The notes beneath the pieces were generated by a model. It was not told the DNA's origin. It ran no database searches and worked only from the letters and a program-made list of their open reading frames with translations. Below, one piece after another: positions 36,901 to 47,667 of a stretch of 64,000 nt of DNA. The first letter of the stretch is position 1, and each line of letters begins with the position of its first letter. The stretch covers positions 447,001 to 511,000 of the forward strand of contig JAPDFW010000059.1 of the NCBI GenBank assembly GCA_028826165.1, read 5' to 3'. The position numbers were made by a program, and so were the translations under genes. This stretch comes from Anaeramoeba ignava (Eukaryota > Metamonada > Anaeramoebidae).

Positions 36901-38443
36901 ATTATTATATAAATTATTATATAAATTATTATATAAATTATTATATTAATTATTATATAAATTATTTTATAAATTATTATATAAATTATTATATAAATTA
37001 TTATATAAATTATTATATAAATTATTATATAAATTATTATATAAATTATTATATAAATTATTATATAAATTATTATATAAATTATTATATAAATTATTAT
37101 ATAAATTATTATATAAATTATTATATAAATTATTATTATTATATAAAAATTATTATATAAATTATTATATAAATTATTATATAAATTATTATATAAATTA
37201 TTATATAAATTATTATATAAATTATTATATAAATTATTTAATAAATTATTATATAAATTATTATATAAATTATTAAATAAATTATTATATAAATTATTAT
37301 ATAAATTATTATATAAATTATTATATAAATTATTATATAAATTATTATAAATTATTATATAAATTATTATATAAATTATTATATAAATTATTATATAAAT
37401 TATTATATAAATTATTTTATAAATTATTATATAAATTATTATATAAATTATTTTATATAAATTATTATATAAATTATTATATATAAATTATTATATAAAT
37501 TATTATATAAATTATTATATAAATTATTATATAAATTATTATATAAATTATTATATAAAATTATTATATAAATTATTATATAAATTATTATATAAATTAT
37601 TATATAAAATAAATTATTATATAAATTATTTTATAAATTATTTTATAAATTATTATATAAATTATTATATAAATTATTATATAAATTATTATATAAATTA
37701 TTTAATAAAATTATTATATAAATTATTTATAAAATTATTATATAAATTATTTTATAAATTATTATATAAATTATTTTATAAATTATTATATAAATTATTT
37801 TATAAATTATTATTATAAATTATTTTTATAAATTATTTTATAAATTATTATATAAATTATTATATAAATTATTATATAAATTATTATATAAATTATTATA
37901 TAAATTATTATATAAATTATTATATAAATTATTTTATAAATTATTATATAAATTATTATATAAATTATTATATAAATTATTTTATAAATTAATATATATA
38001 AATTATTTTATAAATTATTATATAAATTATTATATAAATTATTATATAAATTATTATATAAATTATTATATAAATTATTATATAAATTATTATATAAATT
38101 ATTATATAAATTATTATATAAATTATTATAAATTATTATATAAATTATTATATAAATTATTATATTAATTTTTATATAAATTATTATAAATTTAATGGTT
38201 TGTAACAAAAAAAATATTGTAAATAATTTGTAAATACTTTAAAGAACACGTTTCACAAGTTGACATTGGATCTATTGGTCCCATTCTAGGATCATAAAGT
38301 CCTCCTCTAATTGGAATATTTAATTCATCTGTAACTCTATTTGTTGTTATTTCACAACAACTAAGCTTTAAAATTTCTTCTGATTTATAAAAACCAAAAG
38401 ATACATTTTCAATTCTTGTATTAACAAATGTTCTAAGTTCCAT
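27942..38443 (-). CDS. RPA1: RNA polymerase I largest subunit with two inteins, 2 exons, 2942-aa precursor
   Basis: Exons: 38443..38238 and 36564..27942, joined in phase (AA|T) so that CETCSLK runs into NHTQCPGHFGH. Pol I type is indicated by IYNPFAFKMLFKLMKCTCLFCH, RNMMGKRVNYAARSVISPDP, the QPTLHKPSIMAHRAKIL block, [45 protein letters not shown] and VDTRHLSLIADYMTYEG near the end. The catalytic NADFDGDEM is near residue 722. The trigger-loop sequence GEPSTQM-TLN-TFHLAG is split by two in-frame inteins of 462 and 500 residues (1490-1951 and 1955-2454); excision leaves 1980 aa. Acidic Asn/Glu insertions lie in the jaw/cleft region, as is usual for Pol I. Pol I makes the large rRNA precursor in the nucleolus. 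Confidence 0.93.
29409..30908 (-). other. Intein 2 in RPA1 (500 aa), inserted three residues later, non-canonical splice residues
   Basis: It begins with Ser (SVDWQEEIILKNEQTN) and ends HGINLYD before Thr+1. The intein scaffold is clear: TTKMGEFIDSLISK, SGRSVIATKAKSFLRQ (block B), KHVYDLTVSDNRTFAN (block F). Block B has Lys where His is normal (TKAK for TxxH), and the C-terminal pair is Tyr-Asp where His-Asn is normal. LAGLIDADG-like helices GFFLGIFFINGSS and FLKGFLDASINT lack the usual acidic residue before Gly. It is similar to intein 1 in every block and so is probably a paralogue of it. Confidence 0.85.
30918..32303 (-). other. Intein 1 in RPA1 (462 aa), inserted after GEPSTQM
   Basis: It begins with Ser (SLAYDEGVILRFG) and ends IIVHN before Thr+1. 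Block A-like start, then LPIGNFIDSLL; block B is SGRHVCATPSHSFLTR with the conserved TxxH; block F is KYVYDFSVKTSQSFTT; block G is GIIVHN. So Ser1, B-block His, C-terminal His-Asn and Thr+1 are all present, and splicing should work. The central ~200 residues occupy the place of a LAGLIDADG endonuclease, but the helices (CAAYLFSGSVDN; FIESFLSMFLILSQ) lack the acidic catalytic residues, so the endonuclease is probably dead. Confidence 0.9.
36565..38237 (-). repeat. (ATTATATAA)n 9-bp repeat, 1673-bp RPA1 intron 1
   Basis: About 180 copies of the 9-bp unit ATTATATAA, with single-base or trinucleotide slippage variants, between donor GTATTT (38237) and acceptor AAAG (36565). No other content. Confidence 0.95.
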
Positions 38444-38525
38444 TTAAACAAATTTAAAAAAAAAAAAAATGAAAAATGAAAAAATGAAAAATGAAAAAAA
38501 AATTAAAAAAAAAATAAAAATTAAA

Positions 38526-38598
38526 TGATGTTGCCAAGAATCGAACTTGGGACCTTCAGTGTGTTAAACTGACGTGATAACCCCTACACCACAACACC
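38526..38598 (-). tRNA. tRNA-Val, anticodon AAC
   Basis: 73-nt cloverleaf. Acceptor GGTGTTG/CAACATC with discriminator A; D arm GTGTAGGGGTTATCAC; anticodon arm TCAGT-TTAACAC-ACTGA with anticodon AAC; T arm CCAAG-TTCGATT-CTTGG. No intron and no encoded CCA. A T-run on the minus strand after the 3' end (about 38500-38520) would serve as the Pol III terminator. Internal A box (TGGTGTAGGGG) and B box (AGTTCGATTCT) are present. Confidence 0.95.
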
Positions 38599-38607
38599 AA
38601 TTTAAAA

Positions 38608-39190
38608 TTATTTTTTTCTTTTTCTTATTTTTATTTTTAAAAATATTATATTATATATATTATATTTTTAATATTTAATAATTTTATTCCACTTTTTTTA
38701 TAAATAAATAACTTAATAATTAATTATAATTTAATTATATTTCTTTTTATTATTTATATTTTTAAAAATATTATATTATATATATTATATTTTTATTATT
38801 TATTAATTATATTTTATTTAGATTATTTTTATTCCACTTTTTTTATAAATAATTAAAATAATAATTAATTATAATTTAATTATATTTCTTTTTCTTATTT
38901 ATATTTTTAAAAATATTATATTATATATATTATATTTTTATTATTATTTATATTTTATTTAGATTATTTTTATTCCACTTTTTTTATTAATAATAAAATT
39001 AATAATTAATAATAATTAAATTATATTTCTTTTTATTATTTATATTTTTAAAAATATTATATTATATATATTATATTTTATTTATTTATTATTTATATTT
39101 TATTTAGATTAATTTTATTCCACTTTTTTTATTAATAAATAAATTAATAATTAATAATAATTTAATTATATTTCTTTTTATTATTTAAAT
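38608..39190. repeat. Tandem repeat, four copies, period about 141-145 bp
   Basis: Each copy has TTATTCCACTTTTTTT (TTCCAC at 38687, 38832, 38973, 39118), a TAATTAATTATAATTTAATTATATTTC-like stretch, and a near-palindrome AAAAATATTATATTATATATATTATATTTT. Copies differ by small indels. It lies immediately upstream of the tRNA gene and holds no coding frame. Confidence 0.88.
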
Positions 39191-39280
39191 TAAACTTCTT
39201 TTTCTTGTTTTTTTTTTTTAAATTCAAAATTTTTTTTCATTTCCAAAAATCATTTTTTTTTCTTTTCTTTTCTTTTCTCA

Positions 39281-39877
39281 ATGAATAAATTTGTTTGGAA
39301 AGTAAATTATTAAATAAACAAAATTCACTAAAAACTATCTCTGTTTTTTTTTTCTCATCAAATTTTCTTTTTAAAATCTTAATTCTAATTATTATTTAAC
39401 AAAAATTATTGATAAAAATTACAAAAGAAAAAAACAATAGATTCACAAAATCAAAATCAAAATCAAAATCAAAATCAAAATCAAAATCAAAATATAAATC
39501 AAAATATGAATCAAAATATGAATAAAAATATGAATCAAATTGAATACCAAAGATATCAACAATACGCAGAATATCAAAGATATCAATATGCAGAATATCA
39601 AAGATATTTATATTTCTTACAACTTCAACAAATGCAAAGACAACAATTAGCATACCAATTACAACAATTCCAACAAAAATTTCCTTATTCATCTTCTTCT
39701 TCACATTTCTTTGCAAATTGTTATGAAACTCTCCCTAAAAATTTTAATAAAACAAATGTTATGTCTCGATATATTGATGCAACAAAAAATTTACCTCAAT
39801 CCATTTTAAATTTACGAACCAACTCACAAATAGATCAACAAAAACAAATTGAAGTTCCAACTAAAAAAACAAACTAA
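39281..39877 (+). CDS. Gln/Asn/Tyr-rich prion-like small protein, 2 exons (predicted)
   Basis: The reading frame of 39428..39877 has no ATG before its NQ tract. A short exon 39281..39301 (MNKFVWK) with donor GTAAAT joins in phase to an AAAAG acceptor at 39427. The product has NQ repeats, then YQRYQQYAEYQRYQYAEYQR, LQQMQRQQLAYQLQQFQQ, SSSSSHFFANCYE, and a Lys/Gln tail. Composition is like prion-like or RNA-granule proteins. No family is recognised. The first exon is inferred only from phase and splice sites. Confidence 0.5.
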
Positions 39878-40009
39878 AGAGAAAAAAAACCTTTTTTATT
39901 TTTAATTATTTTTTTTTTTAGTTTATTTTTTTTTTAATTAAATATAAAAAAATTTTTTTTTTTTTTAGTTTTTCATTTTTTTTCTTTTTATTTTTCTTTT
40001 CTTAATAAG

Positions 40010-42841
40010 ATGAATAATTTTCTATTCTGTTTGGATAACTCATTCAATAAATCTCAAGAAAATCAAGACTCAATCCAAAAACAAAAACTTTTTCTTGCAC
40101 AATTTTTTGCTTTTATGAACAAAAAAAATATTCCTATTCAAGTCGCACTTTTCAATTTAGAATCCGAAAATCCAGTTTTACTTCAAGAATTTACAAAAGA
40201 AGAAAAAGAGATTGAAAATTCATTTGAAAAATTAAGCTTAATTGAGAAAAAAATTGATATTGGAAACTATTTAAACGAAGTTATTGATTATCTAGAGTCT
40301 TCCAATTCAGATTCACCAACAGAAATTATGGTTCTAGTCTTTCACAGATGCTTTTTTGCATCCAAGTTGAATGTCAAAGAAGATTTGCTGAGCAAAATAT
40401 CTATTTGTGTCATTGATTTTACGGTTGAACTTGATAACTTTATGATTTTCAACGAGTTAAAAAAGATTTTGCCTCATTTTAAATCATTTCGAATTTCTTT
40501 CAATGAGAATAATCTAATTGACGATTCTAAGCTTGAAGAAGTGTTTATTTTGAGTGAAAAAAAACACGAAAAAAAACAAGAACCACAAAAGAAAACAAAT
40601 ATTGATCACGATTCATACATTCGAACATATACCCAATCATCCCTTTTCTCTCCGTTCAAAAAGCTCAAATCCAAAGAAAATCCGTTGATCAAATCTTCCC
40701 AAATCCAAAAAAGAGTCCAACAAGAAATTGCAAAACAACAAGAATATGATTTTGACGAATTAATTTCCGATCCAAAAAAAACCCAGATCAAAATCAATCT
40801 CCAAAATTTAACCAGCTTGCTCAAAGAAGTCGATTCACATATTCAAGAAATCAAAACCCAATCAGACGAGATCGTCAATCGATATACAGAGTTATCTTTG
40901 AGTTTTATTGAATCAAACATCACAAAAGCTTTGGAGGATACAAATCAAGCAACACAAACGGACGCAAACTCAAAAGAATCAATTGAAATACAACTTTCAA
41001 TAGTCCTCTCATTTTTGGATGAATCAGAAATGAATGAATTCATGTCAAATCAGGAAAAGAACGCAGAAACTCCAAACCCTGAAATTGATCCCACCCAAAA
41101 CAAAGAAAAAGCCCAAGAACAACCAAAAGAAGTCAGAAAAGGGATGAATGATTTGGTTCAGGACAATCCAAAAAACCAAGAAGGAAACCAAAGTAAATAT
41201 GTTTTTAATCAAGACTCAGATTCAGATCCAGATAATGGATTTCAACATCCAGTTATGCGTATTCCCTCTAATCATTTCATGGATTCAGATTCAGATTCAG
41301 ATTCAGATTCAGATTCAGATCCAGATAATGGATTTCAACATCCAGTTATGCGTATTCCCTCTAGTCATTTCATGGATTCAGATTCAGATTCAGATTTAGA
41401 TTCAGATTCAGATTCAAATCCAGATTATACAAATTTCATGAAAAAATATTCAGATAAAAAGGATCACTCGAATCCCCATTTTGATGATCCAAGAATGGGA
41501 ATGGGAATGGGAATGAGAATGGGAATGGATAGGGATATGATAATGGGAATGAGAATGGGAATGGGAATGGGAATGGATAGGGATATGGGAATGGGAATGG
41601 GAATGGGAATGGATAGACATCTTCCAAGAATGGGAATGGGAATGGGTATGGGTATGGGAATGGGAATGGGAATGGGAATGGGTATGGGTATGGGTAATTT
41701 TGAAAAAGATCCCTTGAGTGATATTAAAGACTTCGAAAAACAAGTCGAAGGCGAATTTAAAAGACAAGAGGATTTTTGGAAAGAAGTCCAGAAAAAAGTC
41801 CCTTCTGACCCCATCTTTTGTTCAGATGAAAAAAATACAATTACAATCCAAAATAATATCCAACTTTTATATCATTATTTAGATGAAATTTCTTCAAAAT
41901 TGCAAGAAAATATAAAAAAAAAAGAAATTCAAGCAAATAAATTGAAAGAACAAGAGGATCATTTAAAGAAAAGACAAGAAGAAATTCAACCAAAAAAAAA
42001 AGAAGATAAAGATGAAAATGAAAATAAAAAAGAAGATAAAGATGAAAATGGAAAAGAAGATGAAAATAAAGATGAAAATGAAGATAAAGATAAAGATGAA
42101 GATAAAGATGAAAATGGAAAAGAAGATGAAAATAAAGATAAAGATAAAGATAAAGATAAAGATAAAAATAAAGATAAAGATGAAGATGAAGATAAAGATG
42201 AAGATGAAAATAAAGATAAAGATAAAAATGAAGATGAAAATAAAGATGAAGATAAAGATAAAGATAAAGATAAAGATGAAGATAAAGATAAAGATAAAGA
42301 TAAAGATAAAGATAAAGATAAAGATGAAAATGAAAATAAAGCCAAAATTTATTTGAATTTTGATATAAATGAAACCCGTAAAAAATTGGAAAAAGGAAAA
42401 AAGAAGGAAAAAATTCTAATTCAAATTCATGATATTTATGATTCTCTTAAAACTAAAGTTGAAACTCGAATTTCTGAATGGATTGATTGGAACTCAAAGC
42501 TTGATTCTGGGAAACCGCTTACTGAAGAACAACTGATAAAAAGACAAAAAGAGAAAAAAGAAGAAGAAGAAAAAAAAATGTTTTCAATGAAAGATACTTC
42601 TTTAATAACTATGAATGATCTTGCTATGAGTGAAGATTATGAAGATGAAGATGATGATGATGATATTATTTATGATTCTGATGATGATGACGACGAAGAT
42701 TATAATGATGATGATTCTGGTGATGATAATTCTGGCGATGATAATTCTGGTGATGATAATGATGGTGATGATAATTCTGGTGATGATAATGATGGTGATG
42801 ATAATGATGGTGATGATAATTCTGATGATGGTTCTGATTAA
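40010..42841 (+). CDS. Large acidic repetitive protein with N-terminal vWA-like fold, 943 aa
   Basis: Single exon. Residues 1-~165 alternate hydrophobic strands and helices as in a von Willebrand A domain: [12 protein letters not shown] (strand 1, partial MIDAS DxS), [40 protein letters not shown]. The rest is low complexity: two copies of a [15 protein letters not shown] unit each followed by Ser-Asp repeats (41220-41420), Met-Gly runs (41497-41694), then Lys-Asp/Glu repeats (42000-42340) and an Asp-rich tail with SGDDN units (42710-42835). Heptad-like stretches flank these. The vWA call is a fold-level guess. Confidence 0.7.
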   Translation: MNNFLFCLDNSFNKSQENQDSIQKQKLFLAQFFAFMNKKNIPIQVALFNLESENPVLLQEFTKEEKEIENSFEKLSLIEKKIDIGNYLNEVIDYLESSNSDSPTEIMVLVFHRCFFASKLNVKEDLLSKISICVIDFTVELDNFMIFNELKKILPHFKSFRISFNENNLIDDSKLEEVFILSEKKHEKKQEPQKKTNIDHDSYIRTYTQSSLFSPFKKLKSKENPLIKSSQIQKRVQQEIAKQQEYDFDELISDPKKTQIKINLQNLTSLLKEVDSHIQEIKTQSDEIVNRYTELSLSFIESNITKALEDTNQATQTDANSKESIEIQLSIVLSFLDESEMNEFMSNQEKNAETPNPEIDPTQNKEKAQEQPKEVRKGMNDLVQDNPKNQEGNQSKYVFNQDSDSDPDNGFQHPVMRIPSNHFMDSDSDSDSDSDSDPDNGFQHPVMRIPSSHFMDSDSDSDLDSDSDSNPDYTNFMKKYSDKKDHSNPHFDDPRMGMGMGMRMGMDRDMIMGMRMGMGMGMDRDMGMGMGMGMDRHLPRMGMGMGMGMGMGMGMGMGMGMGNFEKDPLSDIKDFEKQVEGEFKRQEDFWKEVQKKVPSDPIFCSDEKNTITIQNNIQLLYHYLDEISSKLQENIKKKEIQANKLKEQEDHLKKRQEEIQPKKKEDKDENENKKEDKDENGKEDENKDENEDKDKDEDKDENGKEDENKDKDKDKDKDKNKDKDEDEDKDEDENKDKDKNEDENKDEDKDKDKDKDEDKDKDKDKDKDKDKDENENKAKIYLNFDINETRKKLEKGKKKEKILIQIHDIYDSLKTKVETRISEWIDWNSKLDSGKPLTEEQLIKRQKEKKEEEEKKMFSMKDTSLITMNDLAMSEDYEDEDDDDDIIYDSDDDDDEDYNDDDSGDDNSGDDNSGDDNDGDDNSGDDNDGDDNDGDDNSDDGSD

Positions 42842-42847
42842 TCTTTA

Positions 42848-43180
42848 ATGATTTTATTGATTTTATTGATTTTATTGATTTTATTGATTCAAATGATTTT
42901 ATTGATTTCAATGATTTTATTGATTTTATTGATTCAAAATGATTTTATTGATTTAAATGATTCAAATGATTTTATTGATTTAAATGATTTTATTGATTTT
43001 ATTGATTTTATTGATTTTATTGATTTTATTGATTCAAATGATTCAAATGATTCTATTGATTTTATTGATTTTATTGATTTTATTGATTCAAATGATTCAA
43101 ATGATTCTATTGATTCAATTGATTTTATTGATTTTATTGATTTAAATGATTTTATTGATTCAAATGATTCTATTGCAAAA
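42848..43180. repeat. GATTTTATT / GATTCAAAT 9-bp repeat
   Basis: Imperfect 9-mers GATTTTATT, GATTCAAAT and GATTTAAAT follow the stop codon of the 943-aa protein. It could be a 3' UTR or spacer. Frames through it lack any start context. Confidence 0.85.
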
Positions 43181-43336
43181 TTCTTTAAAAACAATTTTTT
43201 TTTCAATTTCCTTTTTTCTTGCTTTTTTTTTAAAAAAAAAGAAAAATTTTTTCTCATTTATTCTTATTTGAAAAAAAAAAAGAAAAACCAAATCAAATAA
43301 AAGGTTATTTGATTATTAATTCATTTTGTAAATTAA

Positions 43337-45444
43337 TTAAACTTCTTGATAAGATTGGAAACGTTTTTTGCAAGTAAAAGTAAGTGCAAAACCATCTCCA
43401 ATTAAACTTGGAAAATCTTTCCAAAAAGTTAAATTTGGAATTATATTTACTCCTTTTGATTTTTTAAAAATTCCTTTATAACCTATTCCAATACCACAAT
43501 AAAGAACTGATCCACAAGAGATTCTTTTATATTTTTTTTGTATTTTTTTTGTATTTTTTTTATAACAAGAAAATGAACAAAAAAAAAATTTATTATTTTT
43601 AAAAAAATAAAGAAAGATTTGGAATATTTATTTTTTTTTTTCTCAATTTTTAAAAAGTGAGAAAAATTTTTTTTTCTTACATTATAATAAATATCCAACC
43701 TCCAGATAGTTTCGAATTGGTTTCATTTGATTGACAAGCATGTTTTGTAGATATTTGAAAAAGTAATACATTAGTTGAATCTTGAGTAAAGTTATCGAAA
43801 GCTTGAAATTGATATAAAATTGATTTAAAATTGATATAAAATTGATTTAAAATTGATATAAAATTGATTTAAAATTGATTTAAAATTGATTTAAAATTGA
43901 TTTAAAATTAATATAAAATTGATTTAAAATTGATTTAAAATTGATATAAAATTGATTTAAAATTAATATAAAATTGATTTAAAATTAATTTAAAATTGAT
44001 TTAAAATTAATTTAAAATTGATTTAAAATTGATTTAAAATTGATTTAAAATTGATATAAAATTGATTTAAAATTGATATAAAATTGATATAAAATTGATT
44101 TAAAATTAATATAAAATTGATATAAAATTGATATAAAATTGATTTAAAATTGATTTAAAATTAATATAAAATTGATTTAAAATTAATTTAAAATTGATTT
44201 AAAATTGATTTAAAATTGATATAAAATTGATTTAAAATTGATTTAAAATTGATTTAAAATTGATTTAAAATTGATATAAAATTGATTTAAAATTGATTTA
44301 AAATTGATTTAAAATTGATATAAAATTGATTTAAAATTGATTTAAAAATTGATATAAAATTGATTTAAAATTGATATAAAAATTGATATAAAATTAATAT
44401 AAAATTAATTTAAAATTAATATAAAATTAATATAAAATTGATTTAAAATTAATATAAAATTAATATAAAATTGATTTAAAATTGATTCAAAATTGATTTA
44501 AAATTGATTTAAAATTGATATAAAATTGATATAAAATTGATATAAAATTGATTTAAAATTAATATAAAATTGATTTAAAATTGATTTAAAATTGATTTAA
44601 AATTGATATAAAATTGATATAAAATTGATTTAAAATTGATTTAAAATTGATTTAAAATTAATATAAAATTAATATAAAATTGATATAAAATTGATATAAA
44701 ATTGATTTAAAATTGATTTAAAATTGAATTACAAATTATTTTCCCACCAACTTTTTCATCACATCCAAAACTAATCTAAAAAAAAATAAATACAAAATTG
44801 TAAAATTAATATTATATAAAATAATAAAATTAATAATAAAAATCAATTCCAAAAAAAAAATAAATATATAATAAATACTCTTAATATTTGATTAGTTTGA
44901 CCTGGATATTCAACATAAAATCCATAACTTTTATCATTAGGATTAACAAATTTCCAAGTTCCTGGTTGTTTTCCAAACTAAATTTAAACAAAAAAAGGAA
45001 GAAGAAGAAGAGCAAATTTTTAAAAATTTTTGACATTTTGAAAAATGATTTACATAACTACAAGTTGAACCAGTTTCATTAATAAATTCATGATTTAAAA
45101 TTCCCATAAGATTATTATTTGAATCAACAACATTTAAACAACAAGAACATAAATTATTTTCTTCAAAATCAGAATCAATTAAAGTAGAACAAATTCTAAA
45201 AAAAAAGTAATAAAATTTTTGAAAAATAATTGGATCTGGAGAACTGTAAATCCAAAAACTAAAAATATAATTTAAAATATAATTAAAAATATAATTAAAA
45301 ATTTAATTAAAAATATAATTTATTTTTTTTAGTTTACGTTTCATCTAAATCGCTTAAATCAAATTCATCAAAGCCACATGGTTTTGTTTTAACAAAAGTA
45401 GAAAAAATGCAAAAAAAACCAAAAAAAAACAAAAAGTAATTCAT
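43337..45444 (-). CDS. Secreted mannose-6-phosphate-receptor-homology (MRH)-like protein, 6 exons, 253 aa
   Basis: Exons: 45444..45338, 45258..45054, 44977..44879, 44775..44733, 43801..43681, 43523..43337; phases close to 762 nt. A hydrophobic signal peptide starts it (MNYFLFFFGFFCIFSTFVKT). Many Cys follow (PCGFDEFD, RICSTLID, NLCSCCLNV, GSTCSY). The C-terminal half has the MRH/ATG27-like pattern: VLLFQISTKHAC, SGGWIFII, SCGSVLYCGIGIGYKG, IPNLTFWKDFPSLIGDGFALTFTC. This resembles lumenal domains of cation-dependent M6P receptor-like and OS-9-like proteins. No transmembrane helix is visible, so it is probably lumenal or secreted. Intron 4 (43802..44732) is a tandem repeat. Confidence 0.62.
43802..44732 (-). 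repeat. AAAATTGATTT / AAAATTGATAT 11-bp repeat, MRH-like gene intron 4
   Basis: About 84 copies of an 11-bp unit exist in several variants (GATTT, GATAT, AATAT, AATTT), interspersed over 931 bp. Confidence 0.94.
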
Positions 45445-45830
45445 TTTATTTATTTTATAATTAAATTATTTAAAAAAAAAAAAAAGTAAATTGAAAAATG
45501 ATTTTAAAAAATTAATTACAAGATGATGTCATCACGAAAAAAAAAAATTTTAATTAAAAAATAAATAAAAAAAAAATTAATTAAAAAATTAATTAAAAAT
45601 TAAATAATGATATCATCACGAGATCTCTTGTTTATTTTTTTATTTATAATTTTAATTTAAATTTAAATTAAACATTAAATTAAAAAAAAAAAATTTAAAA
45701 AAAAAAAATTTTAAAATAATTCTTTTCATTATTCTTTTTTATCTATTTTTTTATCTATTTTTTTATCTATTTTTTTTTTTAAAAGCAAAACAATTCAAAA
45801 AAAAATTTTTTATCATTTTCAAAATTCCCA
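45445..45830. promoter_or_regulatory. Divergent promoter with two TGATRTCATCACG palindromes
   Basis: The spacer between two divergent genes is AT-rich except for GATGATGTCATCACG (45522-45536) and AATGATATCATCACG (45606-45620). Both share the palindromic core TGATRTCA and a CACG flank, 84 bp apart. The core resembles sites of bZIP/CRE-type factors. Three repeats of TTTTTTATCTA lie at 45735-45770. Confidence 0.5.
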
Positions 45831-47284
45831 ATGAATATTAAAAGTTTTTTAAATCCATTTACTTTTGATGAGAATGAAGAAGATGATTTCGAAGATTTCA
45901 ATGATATTGTTAGACCCAATTATCTTGATTGGAATTCAAAAATCAGTAAAAGTACAGAAAGTTATGAACAAACAAAAGAACAAGAATCACTTCAATATTT
46001 TTTTGATTCAGTGAATAATTTCTCTGAAAAAACCAATAATCAAAAATTAACTGAACCCGAAGATGAATTTAGTTTTGAGTCCAATTCCAATTTTGATTTC
46101 AATTTGATTTCTAATAAAAATCAATTTGAAAATCAAAATCAAAATCAAAATCAAAATCAATTTGAAAATCAAAATCAAAATCAAAATCAAATTGAAAATC
46201 AAAACCAAAATCAAAATCAAAATCAAATTAAAAATCAAAACCAAAATCAAAATGAAAATCAAAACCAAAATCAAAATCAAAATCAAAATCAAAATCAAAA
46301 TCAAATTCAAATTCAAAATCAAAATCAAAATCAAAATCAAAATCAAAATCAAAATCAACAAATATTACAAAACACAAATCCTCGTTTTTTGGAAACTGAA
46401 TGGCTTTCCAAACTACAATTTCAAGATAACTACTTAGATACTTTTTATGTTGAAAACCTTATTACTTCTTTTCCAAAAATTCAAAAAATACAGATCAAAA
46501 TATAAATCAAAATATAAATCAAAATATAAATCAAAATACAGATCAAAATATAAATCAAAATATAAATCAAAATACAGATCAAAATATAAATCAAAATACA
46601 AATCAAAATACAAATCAAAATATAAATCAAAATATAAATCAAAATATAAATCAAAATATAAATCAAAATACAAATAAGCATATAAATCAATATTCAGATC
46701 AAATTGAAATCTTTAAACTTCCAAAAAATAAACCATTTGGATTTGAATACAAACATGAACACAATTTAGAAAACAAAATAAAAGAACAAAATCCAATAAC
46801 CACAAAAAATGAAATAATGACTCAACTAATTGAACCACTTCAAAAACAACAAAAAAACGAGATCACAACTGAACAAAAAGAAAAACAAGAAGAAAAAACA
46901 CAAGAAGAATCAATTGGTGATATTTTGGATCAATCACAAATAAATCCCGAATTAATAAACTATTTCCTTCAAAAACCAAAACCATGCATTGGAAAAAGAT
47001 TAGATAAATTAGCGAGCTATTATCAACAACACATCACAGGATGGAACAAAGATACATATCAAAAATATCTTGATTGTGGAGATAAACCTTCTCTTGTTGA
47101 AATCAATAATGATATTTTTGTTTTAATGGCAAAATTAACTTGGCCTAACAGAAAAAGTCCAGAATTTTATAAACAAAAAGCTTATAATTCAAGAAGAGGA
47201 ATTTCCAAATTTCTTAAAAGAGCTTTTCAACTTGAAAACAAAACTCAATACAAACATGGAAGATTAGTTTATAGAAAAGATTAA
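45831..47284 (+). CDS. Asn/Gln-repeat protein of unknown function, one apparent frame break
   Basis: The frame from ATG 45831 gives an acidic start (PFTFDENEEDDFEDFNDIV), a long QNQN tract (46130-46360), FLETEWLSKLQFQDNYLDTFY, then stops at 46502 after an A6 tract (46483-46488). In another frame, TDQNINQN repeats continue without interruption into a conserved-looking C-terminus: PCIGKRLDKLASYYQQHITG, DKPSLVEINNDIFVLMAKLT, YNSRRGISKFLKRAFQLEN. One missing A would join the two halves. I do not recognise the C-terminal domain (about 115 residues, basic, helical). It could be two genes, but no start context lies between them. Confidence 0.6.
46489..46690 (+). repeat. 12-bp AATATAAATCAA / AATACAGATCAA coding repeat
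   Basis: About 16 units encode (NQNI/T)n in the open frame. The hexameric NQ tract before it (46130-46360) is CAAAAT-based. Confidence 0.85.
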
Positions 47285-47667
47285 TTCCCTTCTTTCTTTC
47301 TTTCTTTCTTCTTTAATTCAATCCAATCCAATCCAATTTCGATTTTGTTCTTTTTTTTTTCTTTTGTTTAAAATAATTTTTTTTTTCTTCTTTTTTTTTG
47401 ATCAAATTTAACTTGAAGAAATAAAAAAAAGCAAAAAAAAAAATAAACAAATTTTTAATTTTAATTTAAACTTAATTAATTAAAAATAAAACTTTTTATT
47501 TTTATTATTAGTTTTATTTTTGGAAATGAAAAAATTTTTTTTCATTTTTTTTTTCTTTTCATTTTTTTTTCTTTTTCCTTTTCCCTTTTATTATTTTAAA
47601 AATATATAAAAAAAAATATCTTCTTAAAAATAAAATAAAAACAAAAAAAAAAACAACTTTTGTTCTT
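47285..47667 (+). other. Pyrimidine-rich spacer before the Rab gene
   Basis: TTTCTTTC tracts and long T runs alternate with A runs. No exon is recognisable. It is probably 3' flank of the NQ protein and promoter of the Rab gene. Confidence 0.4.

Noticed and set aside
36534-37160. 208-residue frame of NYYINYYI repeats
   Set aside because: It is the translated 9-bp repeat of RPA1 intron 1; splice phase and Pol I conservation show this is an intron.
42848-43180. Tandem 9-mers as a CRISPR-like array
   Set aside because: Units are contiguous with no unique spacers, and the genome is eukaryotic.
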